Assembly: GCA_037501455.1 (NCBI GenBank)
Contig: CM074862.1
Span: forward strand, 86,079,501 to 86,143,500
DNA: 64,000 bases
Origin: Lantana camara
Taxonomy: Eukaryota > Streptophyta > Magnoliopsida > Lamiales > Verbenaceae
Reading direction: 5' to 3'
Under the pieces are notes generated by a model, which made no database searches, had not been told where the DNA came from, and was given only the letters and a program-made list of their open reading frames with translations. How positions within the stretch are numbered: the first letter of the stretch is position 1; every line of letters starts with the position of its first letter. The translations under genes were made by a program, and so were the position numbers. Shown here in pieces: positions 24,840-37,985 of this stretch.

Positions 24840-27800
24840 CCAAAGCATTATGTATGAGACAAGCAAGGTAAATATTTAAAAGATTTGGAGAAAGAATTGA
24901 TGGCAGAGTATAACAAACTAGTACAACAAAAAGAAATTATTTGGTTCTAAAAGTCGAGAATAATTGACTCCAATTCAGGGATAATCATACACATTTCTTT
25001 CATTTCTCAACCATAACGAAAAGAAGGAGGAACCAGATGAATTTTCTCAAAATAGGCAATGAATGGGCAACCAGTAATGACCAACTAAAGCCACACACTT
25101 GGGAGTACTACACCAAGCTATTCAGTGGAGATACCATTGAAGAGGTGATGAGTCTCGGTATTAGCTTGCGCTAAAGGTACCGTTAATAGAGCAAAGTACA
25201 TTCAAAGTGTGGTTGAGAAGTTTCGCAAAGCGTTGGGCCTCAAATTAAACTTCAGCAAATCACATGTGTTGTTCGCACCTTATGTGTCAAATGATTTAAA
25301 GTAGTAGGTTAGTAGAATTCAAGGCATCGAAAGTACAGACAACTTAAGGAACCATTTAGAGGTGTGAATGAACTTTAGCTGAAACTATAATGAGCATTTC
25401 CCGATGGTGATTAGCAGAGTCAAAAAGCGCCTCTTGGGATAGAAAGCCAAAACGACAAACATTTTCGAATGAATGACACTTATTCAGCCCATCATGATCT
25501 CGATCTCCATCTACTACATGCACACAAATTGGCTCCCCAATCACGTATGCGATAAACTTAATCGTCTCAAGCATAACTTTCTATAGGCGAATAATATAAG
25601 AAAGAAACGGACCCATTTTGTAGGGCAGGAGAAGGTGACTAGAAAGAAGCAAGAAGGTAGATTGGATCTTAGAGAAGCCCAAAAATAAATATAACAATGC
25701 TCGCTAAAATGGATAGAGAATGCTCAACAAGTAGACGACGGTGTGAAATTAGATATATAAGTAAAAATATTTAAAGGGGGAGGACATTCTTGATTGAATA
25801 TAAGCCCCAACTTATGGTTTCTTGAGCATGGAAGGGGATAGTTAGAAACACTTGAATGGTGGAGGCATTTTGCCAACGGAGGATTGCGAAAGGTGAAGGG
25901 ATGTTTTTATAGAACGAGAGATGGTTATCACAAGGCAAACTAGCGGACATCTTCGAAGATAACATTTATGAGGAGGATAAAGATCTTATGATATGTAATC
26001 TCATTGGTACAAATACAAACTGAAACCTGAATAAACTGAAAAAATTAGGTTAAACTTAAGTAAATCACATGTGTTGATCGCACCTTATGTGCAAATGATT
26101 TAAAGTAGCAGGTTACTAGAATTTTGGGCATGGAAAGTACAGACAATTTAAGGAATTATTTAGGAGTGCATATGAACTTTGGCTTAAACTATAATGAACA
26201 TTTCTGGATTGTGATTAAGAGAGTCGAAAAGCTCTCTTGGTATAGAAAGCCAAAACGATAGACCTTGTCGGATGAATGATACTTATTCAATCCATCAATA
26301 GCTCGATCCCCATCTACCACAAGCACACAAATTGGCTCCCCAATCACGTGTGCGATAAACATGATCGACTCAAACACAATTTTTATTAGGCAACTCATAT
26401 AACAAAGAAACAGATCCATCTTGTAGGATGAAAGAAGGTGATTAGAAAGAAGCGAGAAGACGGATTAGGTCTTAGAGAAGACCGAAAAAAAAAATATAGT
26501 GATGCTCGCTAAAACAGGATGGAGAATGCTCAACAAAGAGACGATGGTATGAAACTAGATACATAAGATAAAAATATTAAAAGGGGGGCATTCTTGAACA
26601 TAAGCCTCAACTTATGGCTTCCCGATCATGGAAGGGGATGGTTAGAAGTAGCTGAATGGTGGAGTCATTTTGCAAATAAAGGATTGAGAATGGTGAATGG
26701 ACGTCTTTATGGAACGATAGATGGTTATGACAAGGCAAACTAGAGGAAATTTTTAGAAATAATATTCATGAGAAGGATAAAGATCTTATGTTATGTAATC
26801 TCATTGGCATAAATAAAAACTGAAACTTGGATAAGCTGAAAACAATACTACCTAAGGAGGTAGTGGATGAGATACTTAGTGTCCTAATCGCGTTGCATGA
26901 TAATGGAGATAAGAGAGTCTAAACTGGGTCAACTAACGACAAATTGTTCTATAAAACGGCTACAGTCTGCTTATGATATCGGATGAGACATGGGAGAAAA
27001 ATTGGAAATGAATTTGGAAATTACTTTGCCCCTAAAAGTTCAAGATTTTCTTGTGGCTTCCCAAATATTATAACTTGCTGAAATATACTGAAGTATGATA
27101 GAAAATTTGGGGAAAGCGATGTATGCACCGCTGTTGTACAGGAGATAAATATGTGGACCATATACTGAGAAGTTTTTCATTCACACTTTTGGTGTGGGAC
27201 AAGATTGATGATGCACAAACTGAACAAAATCTTCGTGGCTTGCTAGTGTCGGTCTGCCTCAATGAAAACTTTTATAGCAAAATTTAGAGCAATATGTTAT
27301 CAGAATATATTGCGTGGATTGTCTTGATCTTGACGCTCTGGAATCTTACGAAAACGTGAAATCGATGGAGCTATCAAAATGTTGTGAAGCTTAGAAGTAT
27401 CACTCTTACCTACATAAAAGAGTTAACTGAGATCTCAACACTAATTAGTGAGGACAAAAAATACAGATAAAAGAAAATCTGTACTGAGTTATCACGGAAT
27501 AAACCTGAGAAAGGATTAGTGAAACTAAACTCGGATGTAAGCTTTTATAACTAGGGCGTCATTCGAGATGACAACTAAAGATAAGTGCTAGGATACACTA
27601 TGGATTTTAGTAGAGTTTTAACAATGTAGCGGAGTTATTGTGTTACGAGAAGGATTAACACTAGCTTGAAAAATGCATTTTTCGAAAATTAATGTGGGGA
27701 TTGATTCGAAGATGGTCGTAAAATGGATAACAATGGAGGATATTAAAATGGAACAAACGAGAAATGTAATTTTAATTGACAAAGTTTACTCCAAAGGCCT

Positions 27801-27880
27801 AAGAAACTTGAATTAAATAAAATCCCTAGAGAAAGAAACATGATGACGGATAAATTGGCGAGAATAGGTTACAAATTGCA
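24840..27880 (+). pseudogene. LINE (L1-type) ORF2 relic: RT thumb region, zinc-binding region and RNase H-like tail
   Basis: All frames are broken, but in order one can read a linker region (KDLEKELMAEYNKL ... IIWF*KSRE) at 24870-24965; the post-catalytic RT segment GLKLNFSKSHVLFAPYVS at 25229-25290; a VCDKLNRLKHNFL segment near 25545-25585; a zf-RVT-like piece (LPLKVQDFL) near 27030; and an RNase H-like KLNSD segment near 27525. The FxDD-type RT core is deleted. The relic is plus-oriented and clearly dead. Confidence 0.75.
25230..26840 (+). repeat. 800-bp tandem duplication within the LINE relic
   Basis: The stretch from LKLNFSKSHV (25230) to the TACAAACTGAAACC region (about 26020) recurs from 26050 to 26840. 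The motif AAACTGAAAC recurs at 26017 and 26817, a period of 800 bp. Copies differ by scattered substitutions and small indels, so the duplication is old. Confidence 0.8.
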
Positions 27881-28290
27881 AGATGGTTTTTACATCTAAA
27901 ATGATCTACCGACAAAAGTTTTTGATCTTTTAGGTTGTTGTCATAATTTTTACATATGTCTTTTCATTTATTAAATATATTTGAAAGTTATAAATTACTA
28001 CTTATGCCTAAGAGTTAGAATTATTTGGGCAAATTATTATACACTTTAAATATTTTGTTTTTATTTAATAACATAGTTTCAAATATTTTTATTGTTTATT
28101 TATTTGGATGTTCTCTATTTCAAATTTCTGCTTATTGTAAATGAGTTGAAAGAGAGATTTCATATAAATATTTTTATATGTGTATATTTATTTAATCAAA
28201 TTAAATATTTTTAATATCATAATTTATTCAAGCTAAATTTATTTAAATAAAATTAAATGATAAACGTGCAACACACGTTCACCTCACTAG
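27881..28290 (+). mobile_element. Helitron-like 3' end
   Basis: The AT-rich block ends in a hairpin AACGTG-CAACA-CACGTT (28263-28279) followed by CACCTCA and CTAG (28287-28290) and a T, the layout expected for a Helitron 3' terminus. The block is homologous to 55905-56862, which also ends at CTAG before T. No helicase gene and no 5' TC end were found. Confidence 0.5.
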
Positions 28291-28547
28291 TATACTATAA
28301 AAGCACGAGTTAGGTTTTTGTTTTCTTAAAAAATCTCAGTCGCCTAAAATACCCTCATAATAATTATGTTAGTAATTATTTGTTAGGGATAATAATATAA
28401 ATATATTTTATAAATTATTAATTTAAATATATTCTAAAAGTACTTATTGACTTAAAATAGGACTCTCGATAAGATAGAACTAAAACTTTTTCAACTTACC
28501 AAAAATGAAGATACATAATTCAACAATAATTGTTTTATTATTAGTAT

Positions 28548-31500
28548 TATAGTACCCCGCACGGTAGGTCACCACATCCCCCGCACCAAAGCCCGATCCA
28601 CATACGAGATGGATAGCCCGTACGTGAACCAAGCAATGGCGTATGGGAGACAGACAGACTCACATCTAAGCTAGGTGGAACGTAGACCTTGGACTGCAAA
28701 AATCAAACCACAGAACAAGTGCAAAAGAGGAAGCATTCAAATCAAATTAAATCATGCAAGAACAGTTGACGAGTTCAACTAATCCAAGAACCTGTCCTAA
28801 CCTGTCCCGAATTCCATCCATTCAAATCATAAGTATAAATCTATACAAAACATTTCATGTATATAATTTCAAACATAACTTGAATCAGAGTACGTAACAA
28901 ACCCAAACGGACTAACACAGACTTGACAGACACGACACACCCCCGCCTAGCTCGAACTCCAACAACCTGAACTTGCAACTAAAAACATAAAGAGGGAGGG
29001 TCCAGTCATACTGACTGTGTGAGGGGCTACACACGCACGCGTACATATGTATACGGAGCATAACACATATCAAAGTTCGTGAACCAGGGCATGGTTTTTG
29101 CATTCTAAAACAGTTTCTCGCGTGATATTAAACATAGGGAGAAAGAGAGTTAGGCCGAAGGCCAAAACAACCAAATTTTATTAATTGAGAATCCACTCCC
29201 ATTTCACGAACTATTACATAACAAACTAGCATATCGAAAACATACATACAAGGCAACCTTCAAACAAGAGGGGACATGTGCACAGGGATAATATCAGTCC
29301 CGGACTCTCCCTTACCCACATCACAATGATCATGCACAGGAGTAATACCCAGCGTCCCGAGTCTCCCTTACCCATAATCACCGAGGCCCAGGCAGATTCA
29401 GATCCTAGCATATTCATATCAGATTCTTAACATATTCGTGCTCAAAGTAGATTCATATCCCTAACGTAATCATATCATATTCATATTTACTAACAAGACC
29501 TAACATAGCACTTATCAAACCTTGCATATCATATTCTATAGCATGTGACATAATCATACCTATTCATAGCTCGCGTATACTTACATATACGCAGGGCTTA
29601 TTCATATGCATACATATCGGACATGTTTCATTAGGTTTAACTATAACCTAATGTCACCTGGTACCAAACAAAGTCGAACACAAAGCAAACGGTCCACCCT
29701 GGAACTTGCACGACTCACTTGTCACCACCCCGGGTGCACCTAAACATTTGAGCACACGAAACACTGGACTCAGACTCAAACAATAACCACAGAGTGACGC
29801 ACGAAAATGCTCATGAATGCATAAAACGAAATTCATACGATGCACATTCACAAAACAAACAAATTACATTCATATATAACATTTCATACAAATTCACGTA
29901 TTACAAGGTCAAATAAGTCATATAATTCTTACAATGTATAACCAATTCATATGTCACATAACATATTCAATTTCAAGTAAAGTTATTAAACTTAATTGCA
30001 AAAGTTTCAAGGTAGTCAAGATTAGCATATTTATTTATCAAATGACAAAGTTTAACTAATTCAATTCATACAAATTTACATATTTAGGAAAATTACATAT
30101 ACACCCCTTCTAAACTAAACAATTAGCACAAATTCAACATATCGGGATTCAATTTGCAAATCAAAACGTCTATACATATCACGTTTCATACAATACATGA
30201 TTTCATATACAATGGAGTACATATTGATCGACAATTACAACAATAAACAATTTATTGCATTTAAAATAATTAAATTTATTTATTCCAATTACACAAAATA
30301 ATTCATAATAAATCAACCGGGTATCCGATTGACGAACGGAAAGTGGCGTTGGACTCAACACGACGAAAGGGACCCACTTTCCGAAGGGTGTCGGAACGCC
30401 GCCTCCGGAGCCTATCGGACCGTCACCTGTAGCCTTCGGACCACCACCTCCGGTGGTCGGAAAATTCCCCGTGAACGGCGAATCGCACGTCTTAGCATGC
30501 TCGACAAAATCCCTCAATCAATATCTGGAAATACGAGACCCACCGGATTAGGATAAGGAAAAATCGATCCAATTTAATAATTAAATCCCAAAAGCCAGGA
30601 AATGGAATTAAATCCAAACCGTTCAAAGAAAATGAAATCCGAGCATACCGTTGGAAAGGCCTAGCTCGTCGAGTACTACCAACCCCTAACTTAATTGTCG
30701 GAGAAAGATGCCGGAGCGTTGACCGCCACGCACCGCCACCAAATCGACCGAATTTTGAGCCGGGCGAACAAGAAAAGATAGATCTCGTCGTGCTGAACAA
30801 CTTTCGTAAAGGGCTCTTGGCCAAAAGATCACCAGAAGAGGCCCCCATTAGCTGCCAAAGATCATGCAACTGCTACCATTGTTGGAACCACCATCTACTG
30901 CCAGAATTAGCTCAATCCAAGGTCGGAAACGAACTCAGGGGTTCGAAAAACATTGGGAACCGCCAAATTTCATCAGAAAAAGTCACCGGAGTGGCGAAAA
31001 CGGAGGTGTTACAGTGCACGCGCAGCCGCCTCCGGAGCTTCCAGCGGCGCGTGAGCCTCCACCTTGACCCTAAAGGCCGCGCCTCCAACGCGGAAATGAT
31101 CTCCGGGATGTCGTGCTCCAGACCTAGGTGATCGTCGTCCAATTTAGCAGCCTAAAACCACCTCGAGTTTACCGGAAAGGTCGCGGCACTTGAAATCCTG
31201 CCTGACGTGAACTTCCAGCGCGCCGCCACCGCTGCGACACAGGCCGCGCCACCACCATGGAAAGTTGTGCCTGGAAGTCACGCTACAAGCCTAGCAACTC
31301 GTCGCCCACCAGCTGTGACTGAAAATCAAGGATAACTTCGCCATCGCTTGTCGTCGGGGCCAAGATCTTCGTACCATCCTGTTCATCTAGTCGAGCTCTT
31401 CGAAATACACTACTCATTTGTCGAAATCCGTCGAGTATTGGCTGAGTTTGAGCTAATGTGTGTTTGTGCATGTGAATAGTGATGGTAGAGAGAGAGTATC

Positions 31501-31866
31501 GCGGGAGAGAGGAGAGAGAAGGAGCTGGCTGGTCTGATCGATCAAACACGGATCCGGGTGTTTTATCTCGGGTCCTTAACGTACGAGAACGACCGGTAGG
31601 AAGGGCTAACAACGTCAGAATTGGGCAAACTTAGAGTCTATGAACTCGTTTCGATGCCCCAAACGCGTTCAAGATGTCCGTTAGGTCAAAATCTCGACCA
31701 AACAATAAATGACCAAAACACCCCTAAAAAGAGAAAATTACAAACAAGCCCCTAAACTCTGAAAGAGTTGAAAATAGGGCCACACAACGCACAAAATCAC
31801 AGGATTAAACACACAAGAAAGTCGACACGTGGTGTAGCTTGTACGTTGAAAGAGCGGGGTGTTACA
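28548..31866 (-). repeat. Large chromovirus-type (Tekay/Del-like) solo LTR
   Basis: The right end GCGGGGTGTTACA reads TGTAACACCCCGC on the minus strand, the usual LTR start of this group. The left end TATAGTACCCCGC is its decayed inverted match. Flanks AGTAT (28543-28547) and AGTGT (31867-31871) form a 5-bp duplication with one transition. About 3.3 kb. The part from 30330 to 31600 is GC-rich and full of CCGG/CGCC motifs; short frames there have no recognised similarity. There is no internal retroviral sequence, so it is probably a solo LTR. Confidence 0.65.
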
Positions 31867-32434
31867 AGTGTGTTAATAAATTGTATTCAAATTTTATAAT
31901 ATAAGTTGTCCATTTTTTAATTTTAAGCCCTATAATTTAAAATGTGATAATAAGAAATATCTAACGAATTGGATCAAAAATAACAAATTGATTCACTTTA
32001 TAAATTTTAACAAATTTTGGAAATTATAATTTAAATTTAATAAGTTACATTAGATAACTTTCAATAAATAAATTCTAATGTAATTCAAGTTCATAATTCT
32101 AATTATCTAAGTTTATAAACTTTCTTAAATTATAATCATATAATAATTGTATAAACTTATCTAATTAAAAAAATAATATAATTGAATGAGTTATAAAAAA
32201 TTTATATTTTTCAATAAACTAGATAATCTTAATGTAATATTTTTTAATTAACTAATACTAATATAATTATAATTATCTAAATCTGACCAACCATATAAAC
32301 TTCCTTTAGAAATAGTTTGCATTATTAGAAATTGGTATGTTAGTTATTTAACACCCCAATTTATATGTCTACTAAAATATTGTAAGGACCCTATGTTATT
32401 GGCAAAGCCTCAAAAAAATATAAGAATATACTGT
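31867..32434. other. AT-rich intergenic DNA
   Basis: Very AT-rich, no gene or repeat boundary recognised. Confidence 0.4.
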
Positions 32435-33014
32435 ACTATTTAACAACTAAAAAAAGGGGCGGTCCTCAATAACTGCACCCCATTTATAAAAATTTCCCTT
32501 TGCTCCCCACTTTAAAATTTGTCTCTACTAACTACCTAGTTGAGTTTCATAATTTGCCATGACTCCTTATACACCTAAATTGTCGGTTTTACCCTCAATC
32601 ATTTCTTTTTTCGTAACAAATAGATTGAGTGCAGGTAGGGTTCTTCTTCCACACTTTTCCTTCCAATATCGTCGGTGACGACTCATAGCATAGTAGTGCC
32701 CCATTTCGCCGGCGATGATTCATAACCAGCAATGGTGGGGTATTTTCTCAAGAATAACATTCTTCTTCCCTCTATCCTATACATCTGATAGGGCTTGTTG
32801 TTGGTTGTTCAAGTGAATCGGCAGCGAAAATCGACGGCGGAAATCAGTGGCGAAATCTCTCTCCGACGAACTCCAGGGCTGAGTTTTCACTCCCGTGGTC
32901 TCTAATAACAGGTAATTTCTCTCTTTGCACATACCTTTACTTTTGTTTATACCAGCTTTTAGCTTCTTTTTTTAGTTTTCTGTTTCTGAATGTATCCATA
33001 TGTTTTGGATGATA

Positions 33015-33813
33015 GAGAAAGGATATTTCAGCTTCTGCGCTTCCATACAAGAGGACTCCACCCAGCTGGCTTAAGATCTCTTCTCAGGATGTACGTTTGA
33101 TTGCAGAATTTGAGAATTACAGTTGCATTGTTGCCTTAATTAAATGAGTGGTGAATAAGGTTTTCACGAGTCGCTTGTTATGCATATGCAGCTTACGTTT
33201 GATATGTAAATTTCTTTAATCAATGTGTTGATTGTCCATTTTGTTGTTGGGTTAATGGAATACATTTACTAAGATCACCTGTTGATCCAGTTGCAACTAA
33301 TTACTGTGATGAATTTCTTATTGCTCCTGTTTTCCTAGTTGAATTTCATCGTGTTCTGGCTTTGTGTAACTGTGATGTTTATTTTTCATTTCTTTTTCAC
33401 GATCTTAGTTTATTTGCTTAGCTTGATGATGGCTTATAGGTTGGGGGATTGAAGACGAGTTTGCTTCATTATTTGATTCAATAAGATGGTATTAATGGAT
33501 TAAGATGCCCCGACAAACAACTAAATGAATGTTAGAGATTTGGAATTCATTTAGTTTATCATATATCAAATTGTTGTAATTGTATTTGATGCCTCTTTTT
33601 GTATTGCTCTTTATTTGGATCGAATTTTATTTTTTTTACTTTCTTTATTTTTACGTATTTACTCCCTTTTCAAGTTTTCAGGTTGAAGAGAACATCTGCA
33701 AGTTTGCGAAAAAGGGATTGACACCTTCGCAAATTGGAGTTATTCTTCGTGATTCCCATGGGATTGCCCAAGTGAAGAGTGCTACTGGAAGCAAGATTTT
33801 GTGTATTTTGTAG
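33015..33813 (+). pseudogene. Captured fragment of the 40S ribosomal protein S13 (uS15) gene
   Basis: Exon-like piece A (to 33090) reads [22 protein letters not shown] after a small frameshift at GGATATTTCAG. It is followed by a GT-AG intron (33091-33681) and piece B (33682-33813), which reads [20 protein letters not shown], then [20 protein letters not shown], then CIL and a stop. This is the N-terminal half of S13 with its host intron retained; the start exon and C-terminal half are absent and the stop replaces the Lys that follows RIL in the family. Keeping the intron excludes a processed pseudogene and points to DNA-level capture. It cannot make a working ribosomal protein; transcription is possible but not shown. 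Confidence 0.9.
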
Positions 33814-34159
33814 TTGTGAAAAGCACTTTCGAAGCATCGATGGTACTCACGTGGAGTGAGCTGTTGTCAAAAGAGATCATACATATTCACGGTGCAAGCA
33901 AAAGAGTCACAATCTACGTGGCTGCAAATAGCCTTTTGAATCGTAATGTTCCATGATCTACAAAACAGCCCCTTGAATCTTAATTTTTCATGTTCTGCAA
34001 TTTGTATTAGTTTGTACACTATATGAACAATCTGTGTAATTTAGTTTGTTGGACTTGAATGAACCTTGTTATATCTATTGCGTACTTGTTGCCTGGTGTT
34101 TATGTACAATCGTAATTTTTCCTTCATTTGTGCTACCTGGTGTTTGTTGGAATGGATTG

Positions 34160-35100
34160 GTACTACTTGATTAAATACCTGATTCTGCCATTTTTATACT
34201 ACATATAGACAATTAAGTACGTGATTCTAGTATTTTTATACAATATTTCACCAAATTTATACTACATCAACAATGATGTGTAATTCCATCTCCACTTACT
34301 TTTCACGAATTTATACTACATATGGACAATTAAGTACGTGATTCTAGCATTTTTATACAACATTTCACCAAATTTATACCACGTCAACAATAATGTGTAA
34401 TTCCATCTCCTACTTACTTTTCACGAAATTATACTACATATGGACAATTAAGTACGTGATTCCCGCATTTTTATACAATATTTCACCAAATTTATACTAC
34501 GTCAACAATGATGTGTAATTCCATCTCCTACTTACTTTTCACGAATTTATACTACATATGGACAATTAAGTACGTGATTCCAGCATTTTTATACAACATT
34601 TCACCAAATTTATACTACGTCAACAATGATGTGTAATTTCATCTCCTACTTACTTTTCTCGAATTTATACTACATATGGACAATTAAGTACGTGATTCCA
34701 GCATTTTTATACAACATTTCACCAAATTTATACTACGTCAACAATGATGTGTAATTCCATCTCCTACTTACTTTTCACGAATTTATACTATATATGGACA
34801 ATTAAGTACGTGATTCCAAAATTTTTATACAACATTTCACCAAATTTATATTACGTCAACAATGATGTGTAATTCCATCTCCTACTTACTTTTCACGAAT
34901 TTATACTACATATGTACAATTAAGTACGTGATTCCAAAATTTTTATACAACATTTCACCAAATTTATATTACGTCAACAATGATGTGTAATTCCATCTCC
35001 TACTTACTTTTCACGAATTTATACTACATATGAACAATTAAGTACGTGATTCTAGCGTTTTTATACAACATTTCACCAAATTTATACTACGTCAACAATG
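34160..35100. repeat. 118-bp tandem array, about eight copies
   Basis: The unit motif GACAATTAAGTACGTGATT starts at 34208, 34325, 34443, 34561, 34679 and 34797, with variant copies at about 34915 and 35033. Spacing is 117-118 bp. Copies are highly similar to each other. Confidence 0.92.
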
Positions 35101-35590
35101 TATACATACTAAATGATCAAACACACTAATTGATACAAATGATCAATATAGTAAATGAGAATGATTTATATAAGATTATGTGATCATATGCTAAATGATA
35201 CATATTAAATGAACAAATATACTAATTGATACAAATGATATGTTGTGTGACAATATACTAATTGATACAAATGATCAATATAGTAAATGATAATGATCAA
35301 TATAAGATTGTGTGACAATATATTAAATGATACATACTAAATGAACAAATATACTAATTGATACAAATGATTTGTTGTGTGACAATATACTAATTGATAC
35401 AAATGATCAATACAGTAAATGATAATGATCAATATAAGATTGTGTGATAATATACTAAATGATACATACTAAATAATCAAACATACTAATTGATACAAAT
35501 GATATGTTGTGTGACAATATACTAATTGATACGATGACCAATATAGTAAATGATAATGATCAATATAAGATTGTGTGACCTATTATGTGA
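35100..35590. repeat. Second AT-rich tandem array (about 130-140 bp period)
   Basis: Repeated phrases ACATACTAAATGA, ACTAATTGATACAAATGAT and AATGATCAATATAAGATTGTG recur about every 134-141 bp. The sequence differs from the 118-bp array before it and the 127-bp array after it. Confidence 0.75.
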
Positions 35591-35599
35591 TCATATACT

Positions 35600-36350
35600 A
35601 CAAAAATATTATTACAACGTATTTCCATGATTCATTACCTCATACTGGGATATAAATACGGTATTACAACGTTTTTATATATACTACATTACGTGAGTTC
35701 AATACTATAACAGTGTTATCAACATACTAGATTATTGTCCAAACATACCAGATTTCCATGAATCACTGCCTCATATTGGGATATAAATACTATATTACAA
35801 CGTTTTTATACTACATTACGTGAGTTCAATACTACAATAATGTTATCAACTACGAGACTTATTGTTCCAACAGACCAGATTTTCATGAATCACTACCTCA
35901 TATTGGGATATAAATACGGTATTATAACGTTTTTATACTATATTATGTGAGTTCAATACTACAACAGTGTTATCAACATACTAGATTATTGTTCAAACAT
36001 ACCAGATTTCCATGAATCACTACCTCATATTGGGACACAAATACGGTGTTACAACGTTTTTATACTACATTAAGTAAGTTCAATACTACAACAATGTTAT
36101 CAACATACTAGATTATTGTCCCAACATACCAGATTTCCATGAATCATTACCTCATATTGGGATATAAATACGGTATTACAACGTTTTTATACTACATTAC
36201 GTAAGTTCAATACTACAACAGTGTTATCATCATACTAGATTATTGTCCCAACATACCAGATTTCCATGAATCAATACCTCATAATAGGATATAAATACGG
36301 TATTACAACTTTTTTATACTACATTACGTGAGTTTATAATGGGATATTAA
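35600..36350. repeat. Third tandem array, 127-bp period
   Basis: The phrase ACCTCATATTGGGATATAAA occurs near 35639, 35769, 35896, 36023, 36150 and 36277, spacing 127-130 bp, each followed by TACAACGTTTTTATACTAC and a TAGATTATTGTCC segment. Confidence 0.88.
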
Positions 36351-36970
36351 TACTTCATTAATGGGATATTAATACCGTAATACGACGTTCTAGTACTGCA
36401 AAATGTGAATTTCATACTACATAAATGATACATACTACAAGCTTACATTACCATGAAATACCACATTTTCCATGAAATTATACTTCATAATGGGATATTA
36501 ATACCGTAATATGACGTTTTAGTACTATAAAATGTGAACTTCATACTACATAAATGATACATACTGCAAGCTTACATTTTCATGAAATACTACATTTCCC
36601 TGAAATTATACTTCATAATGGGATATTAATACCGTAATATGACGTTCTAGTACAATAAAATGTGAACACTTCATACTACATAAATGATACATACTACAAG
36701 CTTACATTTCCATGAAGTTATTCTTCATAATGGGATATTAATACCGTAATATGACGTTCTAGTACTACAAAACATGAACTTCATACTACATAAATGATAC
36801 ATACTACAAGCTTACATTTTCATGAAATACCACATTTCCATGAAATTATACTTCATAATGGGATATTCATACCGTAATATGATGTTCCGGTACTACAAAA
36901 TGTGAACTTCGTACTACATAAATGATACATACTACAAGCTTTCATTTCTATGAAATACCACATTATAGTA
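36350..36970. repeat. Fourth tandem array, about 112-128 bp period
   Basis: CTTCATAATGGGATATTAAT recurs near 36483, 36610, 36722 and 36850, with CTACATAAATGATACATACT and a GCTTACATT segment in each unit. The GGGATATTAATAC phrase is related to part of the third array, so these arrays may derive from each other. Confidence 0.82.
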
Positions 36971-37149
36971 CTGCAAAATATGATATTACTACTTCAATTT
37001 CCACCAACAACAAACATCATAAAGTTCAAGGACAAACAACAACATACAACCCTTTTCTTCGTGTTCGGAATTCATTAAAACCCGAATATGTTGCATTTCA
37101 GTGCAAAAGGCCACTGGGGAACATCAAGTTTGAAGGGTAAAATGTCTCG

Positions 37150-37701
37150 GCTCAATCATTTCTGCCAAAAATAACATCACAAGATTAGGGCATAAATTAG
37201 GGCTTTTAAAAATGCATACACATGGGAGACACATAATCTCACAATAAATCCACCAATTGATCCATAAAATGAGACAACTTACGTTAGTAGAATTAAACGA
37301 TTAAAGATAAAAGCATATTATTCTTGTAGTCATGAAATGATTAGACACCCCGCTTGAGGCATCCAACGTGCACATATAATATCCAAATTACGAGCATGGA
37401 AGTTCATTATCAAGTTCCCAATGACATACTATCAACTAAGAGCAATTATAGCATTTATTTCACATTTTACATATTATTAATACAAATACCAAAACGGGCT
37501 AAATATCATCATTCAATCATTCACGTGTTACCGAGACATCAATTACTTGATATCAATCATCAGTGAATCATAATTCGGTATGAAATAACAATTATAACAA
37601 TTATTGGACAATTAATCAACAAATTTCAATAAATCAAGAGACACCAAAATAATTTGTATTAAATTAACCGGGCATCTGATTAATGAATGGGGACCGGCAT
37701 T
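37150..37701. repeat. LTR fragment homologous to 29.9-30.4 kb, left half
   Basis: The right part (ATTAACCGGGCATCTGATTAATGAATGG...GGCATT) matches 30313-30357 (ATCAACCGGGTATCCGATTGACGAACGG...GGCGTT). It continues at 42487 after the CACTA element with GGACTCA...CGAGGG, as the 30-kb LTR does without a break. Confidence 0.55.
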
Positions 37702-37985
37702 CACTACTAGAAAAACGCCCGATAGCAACGGAAATTTAGCAACGGAAATTATTCGTTGCTATTTAGCAACGGATATAGCAACGAAAAAAAAATCGTGGTA
37801 AAATGCTTTAGCAACGGATTTTTCGTTGCTAAATCCGTTGCTATTTATGAAAAAAAATAGCAACGGATTTTTCGTTGCTAAAATTAAATAATACAAAAAA
37901 TAAATAAATTGGTATATATAGCGACGGAAATTCCGTTGCTACTAAAATAAAAACTTAATAAAAAATAATATAATATTTATAAATA

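Noticed and set aside
25356..26419. Minus-strand open frames (72 and 76 residues) similar to each other
   Set aside because: They are reverse-strand shadows of the duplicated LINE segment.
30203..31612. Several open frames in the GC-rich part of the 3.3-kb LTR
   Set aside because: Overlapping on both strands, explained by GC-rich composition; none resembles a protein.
33830..33960. PIF/Harbinger transposase trace after the S13 fragment (SIDGTHVE-like reading)
   Set aside because: Only a few residues match and stops follow at once. Too weak to annotate.
34160..36970. CRISPR-like array
   Set aside because: Units are 112-141 bp with no short repeat/variable spacer layout, and the DNA is a plant transposon interior. 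Ordinary tandem repeats.
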